Shown here in pieces: positions 41,320 through 46,601 of a stretch of 46,601 bases of DNA. Under the pieces are notes generated by a model. That model was not told the origin of the DNA. It saw nothing but the letters and a program-made list of their open reading frames with translations, and did no database searches. Source of the DNA: Myxococcales bacterium (GTDB lineage: Bacteria; Myxococcota; Polyangia; Polyangiales; Polyangiaceae); contig PLXW01000113.1 of assembly GCA_003151595.1 (NCBI GenBank), positions 1-46,601 on the forward strand, in the 5' to 3' direction. The position numbers and the translations under genes were made by a program. How positions within the stretch are numbered: the first letter of the stretch is position 1; each line of letters begins with the position of its first letter.

Positions 41320-43446
41320 TCACTTCGGGATCTGCGGCACGCACGCCCCGTTCACGCACGCCACGACCGACGAGTTGCAGCACGCCGCGCTCGCCCCGCA
41401 CGCGCCGCCCGTCCCCTGGCAGGCGACCGTCCCCGTATCGACGCACGTCCCTTGATCGCAGAACCCCGAACAGCACTCGAAGCCCGCCTTGCACGTGCCG
41501 CCTCCTGCGCCCGCGGCCGGCGTCGCCGTGCACTGCGCCAGCGACCAGAAGCCGCGCATGTTCGTGGTGTTCTCTTCCTGTCCTTCGAGGAAGAATGCGG
41601 GGTGCGAGGGATCGGTGGCGCCCGTCTTGTCGATGGCCGCGACCCACAGCCGCTTCTTCCCGTTGTTCGCCGTGCCGGTGATCCGGTTCCCCCAGTCGCG
41701 CGAGCTGGTGAACACGACCCAGAAGTACCCGCCGCGATCGACCGGGTTGAACGTGGGCTCGAACGAGAGATCGTGATCGGCCGCGTTCAGCGACGAGTCG
41801 GCCAGCTGCGTGAGGCGCACGGGGTTCGTGCCGGTGATGCTCTGCAGCCAGATGGCGCCGATCTGCGTGGCGTTGGCGTCGCACCCCTGCTCGTCGCACC
41901 CCGTCGTGTAGTCGCCGACGTGGAACGCGATCGACTTCGAGTCGGGGGTGAACGACGGGTACGCGATCCCCTGCTCGTTCGCCGGGAAGAAGCTCGCCGG
42001 CGCGAGGTGCACCAGGTTGCCGACGGTCTTGTTCGTCTCGCTGAAGTCGGTGACGACGAGGTTGCCGTCGTAGAGGTCGTGGTACCAGGCCGCCGACTTG
42101 TTCGTCCCCTGTCCCCCTTCGACCATGGCCAGCTTCGTCCCGTCCGGTGAGAACGCGGGGGTCATGAAGCCGAGCATGTTCGGGTCGAGCGGGAGCGCGT
42201 CGAGACCGCTGGTCGCGATCTCGAGGCCGGTCGTGGTGTCGCCGAGTCGCAGCTGGCGGTCTCCGTAGACGACGAACTTCCCGTTGGGGTTCACCGCGAG
42301 GTTGCCGCCGAACGACGACGACGTGACCGCGGGCGTCGCCGCGGGGAGCGCGAAGTTCACCCACGCGCGCGCGGTGCCGTCGGCGGGGTACGAGTTGCCC
42401 GACGAAGGGTCGGAGTCGACGACCGCGACGAGCGTCGTCCCGTCGGCGCTCACCGCGTGGCATCCCATGCAGACGCCGTTGTTGAGCACCTCGGGCTGCG
42501 CGCCTTGCCCCGGATGGATGCGCGACATGTGACCCGTGCCGCTGGTGGTCCAGTAGTAGATGGCTCCGCGCAGGCTCGCCGGCGCGATCGTCCACGACTG
42601 GCTCGCCGAGGCGTACGCGGTGTTGGTCGCGACATCGAGGCGATCGATCTGCAGCTTCACCGGGTCGCCGCCGTTCGAGGCCGTGATCCGATCCCACTGC
42701 GTCTGATCGATCGCTTGCTGCGCCGGCTGCGCGACCGCGTAGTACCCGTCGAACGAGTAGTTCTTCTCTTCGAGGTGAATCCGATACACGTCGTTCGCGT
42801 TCGGCGCGGCCCACATGACGAGCGGAGAGGCGAGGCCGAGCGGGAAGACGGTCTTGTCGTACGGGTACTGGAGCGACGTGAGCTTCGTATCCGGCGCGAG
42901 CCCGGTGCCGTTGAGCGTCGCCACCTGACCTGGCGTCACACCCACGCCGGTCACGACCATCTTCACGACGACGGTGAGCTGCGCGGTCGCTTCGACGCCG
43001 CCGTACACCGCGTGCAGATTGCCGACGCCGGCGGCTTGTCCCGCCGCGCTGAGCACGACCGGCGAGCCCGGCGTCATCGTCGCCAGGTCCGGGCGATCGA
43101 ACTGGATCGACTGCGCGCCGACCGTCTGCTTCGTCCCGTCGGCGAGCGTCGCTTCGAGCGTGAAGCTCGTGCTCTGCGAGGCCGTGCCGTCGAGCGTGAG
43201 CGTCGCCGCCGGCGGGTTGAACGCGAGCGAGGCGATCGACCCATCGGCGTTGCCGAACGAGAAGAGCCCCCCTTCGAACGGCGGCTGGAAGAGCCCCCCG
43301 CCATCGTCGGGCGACCCGTTGAACTGCGACGACGGCGACGACCCTCCACCTTCGCCCCCGCACGCGCCGAGCGCGGCCGCGATCCCGATCGCCCCGACGA
43401 CGACCCACCCCCCGGAAACCGTACGACCGAAAAAGTTCATAGGCAT
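41320..43446 (-). CDS. Beta-propeller lipoprotein with one CxxCH motif and Cys-rich C-terminus
   Basis: 708 residues. Signal WVVVGAIGIAAALGAC gives lipidated Cys at about residue 29, then a Gly/Ser/Asp linker. Residues about 70-170 are Ig-like/IPT-type (ATLTLDGTASQSTSF, VVTGVGVTPGQVATLNG). The centre has TolB/WD-type propeller blades such as TPAFSPDGTKLAMVEGGQG and YPSFTPDSKSIAFHVGD, and CMGCHAVSADG, a single heme-c binding CxxCH. The last 60 residues have eight-plus Cys in pairs (CCSGFCDQGTC, CNSSVVACVNGACV). ATGs at 43446 and 43440 are equally possible. Surface exposure likely, function unknown. Confidence 0.75.
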   Translation of the reverse strand: MPMNFFGRTVSGGWVVVGAIGIAAALGACGGEGGGSSPSSQFNGSPDDGGGLFQPPFEGGLFSFGNADGSIASLAFNPPAATLTLDGTASQSTSFTLEATLADGTKQTVGAQSIQFDRPDLATMTPGSPVVLSAAGQAAGVGNLHAVYGGVEATAQLTVVVKMVVTGVGVTPGQVATLNGTGLAPDTKLTSLQYPYDKTVFPLGLASPLVMWAAPNANDVYRIHLEEKNYSFDGYYAVAQPAQQAIDQTQWDRITASNGGDPVKLQIDRLDVATNTAYASASQSWTIAPASLRGAIYYWTTSGTGHMSRIHPGQGAQPEVLNNGVCMGCHAVSADGTTLVAVVDSDPSSGNSYPADGTARAWVNFALPAATPAVTSSSFGGNLAVNPNGKFVVYGDRQLRLGDTTTGLEIATSGLDALPLDPNMLGFMTPAFSPDGTKLAMVEGGQGTNKSAAWYHDLYDGNLVVTDFSETNKTVGNLVHLAPASFFPANEQGIAYPSFTPDSKSIAFHVGDYTTGCDEQGCDANATQIGAIWLQSITGTNPVRLTQLADSSLNAADHDLSFEPTFNPVDRGGYFWVVFTSSRDWGNRITGTANNGKKRLWVAAIDKTGATDPSHPAFFLEGQEENTTNMRGFWSLAQCTATPAAGAGGGTCKAGFECCSGFCDQGTCVDTGTVACQGTGGACGASAACCNSSVVACVNGACVPQIPK

Positions 43447-43614
43447 GACGGCAAGGCGCGGTGCAAGCCGAGCGCCACGCATGTGCAGGTGTGGGGCACG
43501 CACGAATGCCGGTGAATCCGCGCATCCCGCGACTCCGACACGGTCGCGTGTGGATCGATCACGATCCGGATCTGAGTGAAAAAGTCCGCAGGCGCGGCCG
43601 CCTGGATCGCAGGG

Positions 43615-46362
43615 TCACCGCGAGAAGAACGCCTCGGGCTCGATGCCGTACGCGCTGATCTTGAGCTTCTGGAAGATCTCATCGGCGCGCTTGGAGAACG
43701 ACGCGGCTTCACGCGCCAGCGCCGGGTCACTCGCCAGGTCGACCGCTTGCTTCAACGTCTCGGCGTACGAGCGACACGAGCGCGCGAGCTCCACGTCGTT
43801 GCCGATGTCTTCGAAGATCGCGATCGATCGCAGCAGGTGCCCGCGCGCCGCCTTCAGCTCTTCGCCGCCGCGCGCGCTCCCCGCCGCGGTCACCTCGCCC
43901 AGCGATCGCAGCGCGATCCCGAGCTGCACCTTGCTCTGCACTTCGGTGAACAGCTCCACGGCGCGCGCCGTGCACTCGCGCGCCTTCGTGTACTCGCGAC
44001 GCGCGAGGTACGCCTTGCCGAGGCCGCGCACCGCTTCGGCGAGGCCGAGCTTGTCGCCCAGCTCGTCGGCCAGCTGCTCCGCTTCCTTCAAGAACTGGAT
44101 CGCCTTGTGCGCGTCGCCCAGGCGGTTGTGCGTCTCGCCCAGGTTCGTGAGGACGAGCGCGATGCGATTGCGATCGCCCGTCTCCTTCGCGACCTCGTAC
44201 GCCTCCTGGAAGAGCGCGAGCGCGCGTTTGTCGTCGTGCTGATCCTGCGCGACCGTGCCCAGGTTGTTGAGCGAGATCGACACGCCCACCAGGTCGCCGA
44301 TCTCGCGACGAATGCGGAGCGCTTGCTCGAACGCATCGAGCGCGAGACGGAACTGCCCCGAGTCTTGATAGACGAGGCCGAGGTTGTTGAGCGACAGCGC
44401 GATCGACCGGCGATCGCCGATCGTGCGCCGCATCACGAGCCCCTTCTGCGTGTACTCGAGCGCGTGCGGGTAGTCGCCTCGGAGCCAGTGGAGCTTGCCG
44501 ATGTCGTCCGTCGCGCTGGCGATGCCGCGCGTGTCGCCCGCCTCTTCGAACAGCTTCAGCGCCGCGTCGAGGTGACGCGCGGCCTCCCATAGATCCCCTT
44601 GTTCGCGATGAAGGCGCCCGATGCGGCTGTGCGCCGCGCCCCCCTTCGCGCGCAAGTCGAGCCGGAAGGCGCGCGTGAGCATCTCGCGGAAGGCGATGAG
44701 CGCGTCGTCGTTGCGCCCGAGCAAGTGAAGCACGTCGCCGTAGTGGTGCAGCGCCGAGAGGTAGGCCTCGGTGCCGACCTCGGCCCCTTCGCGCGCCAGC
44801 GCCAGCCCCTTCTCGTAGAACTCGGCGGCCTTCGTGTTCGCGTAGTGCGCGCGCGCGACGTCGGCGGCTTCGAGGTACGTCGTCGCCGCTTTGGATCGCG
44901 CGTTCGCCTGCTCCAGGTGACGCGCGAGCATGCCGAGGTACTCCTCGTGCGAGCGCACGTTGTCCTTGAACGCGAGCCACTCCGCGAGCGCCTGATGGAA
45001 CCGGCGTTGCTGCGCGCCGGGGATCAGCTTCACGAGCTGCTCGCGCTCCAGGTTGTGCTTGAAGACGTACTCCTCGTCGTTCGAGAACGTGCTGTCCGGC
45101 AAGCGGAGGACGTAGTCGCGATCGGTGAGCTCGTGGAGCATCGCGCGGAGCGCCGTGAGGTCGGTGGTCTCGCCGGAGGCCCAGATGGTCGGCGTAGGAA
45201 CGTCGAGCCTCCGGATCGCCAGGAGGCCGCCCAGCCAGAAGACGCTCCCCATCGACGCCGCGTGCTCGAGCATCGCGCGCTCTTCGACCGTGAGCGCCGC
45301 GATGCGCGCCTGCACCGCGTCTTCGACCGTCATCGGCAGGCGCACTTCGGCCAGGCGATCGACGTGGATCTTCCACTCTTCGACCTCGGCCAGCTCGTCG
45401 ATGGGCTCCAGCACCCCCATGTCGAGGAAGATGCGGACCATCCGCTCGAGCAGCGCGGGGTTGCCGCCGGCGAGCGTGCACGCAGCGTCGACGAGATCTT
45501 CGACCGCGGGCTCGTCACCACACGCCGCGAGGAGATCGTGCATCACGGCCGCCGCGTCAGTGTCGCTGAGCGGCGCGAGGTCGATCACTTTGTGCGACTC
45601 GCCGCCGTGCTTGGCCCACCCGTCGCGCCGCGCGAGGAGATCCGACCTCCCGATGCACACGAGCAGGATCGGCGCGCGCACGCTCTCGATGAGGTACGCG
45701 AGCAGATCGAGCGAGTCGTCGTGCGCCGCGTGGAGGTCGTCGAACACCAGCACGATGGGCCCGCCGCGCTGCCCGCCCGCGACCGCAAAGGCCGAGGGAG
45801 ATCCCGCGTCGGCTTCGAGGAACCGCTTGATGACCGCGCGCCGCAGCAGGTGAACCTGGAGCGGGTCGCCTTCGATGGCCTTGATGAGCGGTGAGTCGAG
45901 GAAGTCGAGCCCCAGGATCTGCCCCAGGAAGTAGACGACGTCGCCGACCTTGCGGTCTTCGAGCACGCTCGCGACCTGTGCGCGCACCTGGGCCTTCGAG
46001 GCCTCGGCGTCCATCCCTTCGACGATCCCGAACCGCGCGCGCAGGCACCGTGCGAACACGGCGTACGCCGCACCTTGGTCCGGCGCGTTGCCGCGGAAGA
46101 CGCGCGGCGCTTCGTCCTTCAGCGCGTTGCGCACGTTCACCAGGAAGTCGCGCGCGAGGCGTGTCTTGCCGATGCCGGCGGCGCCGAGGATCGTCACCGT
46201 CCGCGTGACGCCGTGCTCGCGCACGTGAGCCAGCGCATCGTCGAGCTCACGCAGCTCCGAGGCGCGCCCCTTCAACATCGCGCGTCGCGACGCGCTCGCC
46301 GGAGACTTGGCCGCGAGCCAACCCCCCGACGCGGGATTTCCTCCTCCACTCGGCGGCCGCAT
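43615..46362 (-). CDS. AAA ATPase with C-terminal TPR array
   Basis: About 915 residues. Walker A TVTILGAAGIGKTRLARD (about residues 55-72) and Walker B GGPIVLVFDDLHAAHDDS mark an AAA/STAND-type NTPase of the kind seen with LuxR or kinase modules; CIGRSD and LAPLSDTDAAAV follow. From about residue 450 onward are ten or more TPR units of the two-helix kind (for example GRNDDALIAFREMLTRAFRL, SLNNLGLVYQDSGQFRLAL, SLNNLGTVAQDQHDDKRAL). No DNA-binding or kinase domain is present in this gene. ATG 46362 is preferred; GTG 46383 adds seven residues. Probably a signalling scaffold working with the upstream partial gene. Confidence 0.85.
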   Translation of the reverse strand: MRPPSGGGNPASGGWLAAKSPASASRRAMLKGRASELRELDDALAHVREHGVTRTVTILGAAGIGKTRLARDFLVNVRNALKDEAPRVFRGNAPDQGAAYAVFARCLRARFGIVEGMDAEASKAQVRAQVASVLEDRKVGDVVYFLGQILGLDFLDSPLIKAIEGDPLQVHLLRRAVIKRFLEADAGSPSAFAVAGGQRGGPIVLVFDDLHAAHDDSLDLLAYLIESVRAPILLVCIGRSDLLARRDGWAKHGGESHKVIDLAPLSDTDAAAVMHDLLAACGDEPAVEDLVDAACTLAGGNPALLERMVRIFLDMGVLEPIDELAEVEEWKIHVDRLAEVRLPMTVEDAVQARIAALTVEERAMLEHAASMGSVFWLGGLLAIRRLDVPTPTIWASGETTDLTALRAMLHELTDRDYVLRLPDSTFSNDEEYVFKHNLEREQLVKLIPGAQQRRFHQALAEWLAFKDNVRSHEEYLGMLARHLEQANARSKAATTYLEAADVARAHYANTKAAEFYEKGLALAREGAEVGTEAYLSALHHYGDVLHLLGRNDDALIAFREMLTRAFRLDLRAKGGAAHSRIGRLHREQGDLWEAARHLDAALKLFEEAGDTRGIASATDDIGKLHWLRGDYPHALEYTQKGLVMRRTIGDRRSIALSLNNLGLVYQDSGQFRLALDAFEQALRIRREIGDLVGVSISLNNLGTVAQDQHDDKRALALFQEAYEVAKETGDRNRIALVLTNLGETHNRLGDAHKAIQFLKEAEQLADELGDKLGLAEAVRGLGKAYLARREYTKARECTARAVELFTEVQSKVQLGIALRSLGEVTAAGSARGGEELKAARGHLLRSIAIFEDIGNDVELARSCRSYAETLKQAVDLASDPALAREAASFSKRADEIFQKLKISAYGIEPEAFFSR

Positions 46363-46413
46363 GCTCACCGGAGCATCGTACACGAACGGGGGAACGCCGT
46401 TCGTGCGCGCGCG

Positions 46414-46601
46414 TTACTCTTCGATGCCGTCGACGTCGTCGATCGGTGAGTCGAGCAGGGCGGGCGGCAAAGTGAACGGAGGCGGCGCGGGGGCGGCGGG
46501 GACGTCGTCCACCGGGGGGATCGGGGCGCGCGCATGAGAGGCGTGCGAGGTCGGTGGCGCGTTCGGGGCCGGAGTCGCGTTCGCGGTCGGGGTCGCGGTC
46601 G
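46414..46601 (-). CDS. C-terminal tail of a protein cut by the window edge
   Basis: The minus-strand frame ending TAA at 46416-46414 is open to the window end, 62 codons. It reads as Ala/Pro/Thr-rich linker (TATPTANATPAPNAPPT) then SHASHARAPIPPVDDVP and an acidic end SPIDDVDGIEE. Codon use fits a real gene. It is upstream of, and on the same strand as, the AAA-TPR gene with a gap of about 50 bases, so both may be cotranscribed. In this genome type a protein kinase or sigma-54 regulator often precedes such a gene, but the product cannot be identified from this tail. Confidence 0.6.
   Translation of the reverse strand, partial: TATPTANATPAPNAPPTSHASHARAPIPPVDDVPAAPAPPPFTLPPALLDSPIDDVDGIEE

Noticed and set aside
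1..46601. tRNA, rRNA, integrase or phage genes
   Set aside because: No CCA-ended cloverleaf, rRNA motif, integrase or structural phage protein was seen on either strand.

Overview
The window is very G+C-rich, with G/C in almost every third codon position. It holds 39 protein genes, close-packed on both strands, and no rRNA, tRNA, IS element, phage gene or CRISPR. At least ten products carry lipoprotein signal peptides, several followed by Asp/Ser/Pro-rich or Cys-rich segments. Together with an AAA-TPR protein, type 2 PHB depolymerase and VolA-like lipases, this suggests a chromosomal segment of a myxobacterium (Myxococcota, probably Polyangiales). The placement is inference; no marker gene is present.

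Layout. 1-73: two copies of a 30-bp repeat, each with a perfect LacI-type palindrome. 96-2099: a small lipoprotein and histidine ammonia-lyase (hutH), minus strand. 2154-7324: an outer-membrane beta-barrel protein translationally coupled (TTGA) to a large VolA-like surface lipase. 7378-12817: biotinyl domain protein, PLP desulfhydrase/deaminase, TPR-AIM24-like protein, pgsA, a lipoprotein, an isolated type III secretion export gene (SctS/FliQ family) and a TetR regulator. 12817-13105: two 125-nt structured repeats in inverted orientation whose stems differ by compensatory changes; this is the most unusual item here. 13135-14043: epmA. 14056-19320: an almost complete molybdenum cofactor locus: moaA, moaB-moaD, and a moeA-mobA-moaC-moaE operon with overlapping genes, in which MoaC is fused to what looks like a nitrate-reductase-associated domain.

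19447-29629: a second secreted hydrolase, a membrane-anchored MutS-like ATPase, a small winged-helix protein, a prolyl oligopeptidase, surE, apt, PHB depolymerase and a small lipoprotein. 29692-34395: aldehyde dehydrogenase, an amino-acid-type ABC importer whose binding protein and permease are one polypeptide, its ATPase, and a lipoprotein hydrolase. 34464-35187: a possible small gene and a 12-copy, 21-bp minisatellite. 35330-43446: two lipoproteins of unknown role, an FAD oxidoreductase coupled to a polytopic glycosyltransferase-like protein, and a propeller lipoprotein with one CxxCH motif. 43615-46601: an AAA-TPR protein and the C-terminal tail of a gene leaving the window.

Working together: the barrel plus lipase could capture extracellular lipid; the moa genes would supply cofactor to molybdoenzymes encoded elsewhere; the ABC pair takes up a polar amino acid or similar solute; the FAD enzyme and membrane protein probably act on one envelope glycan or lipid. 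Positions and motifs were read by eye; no homology search was run.
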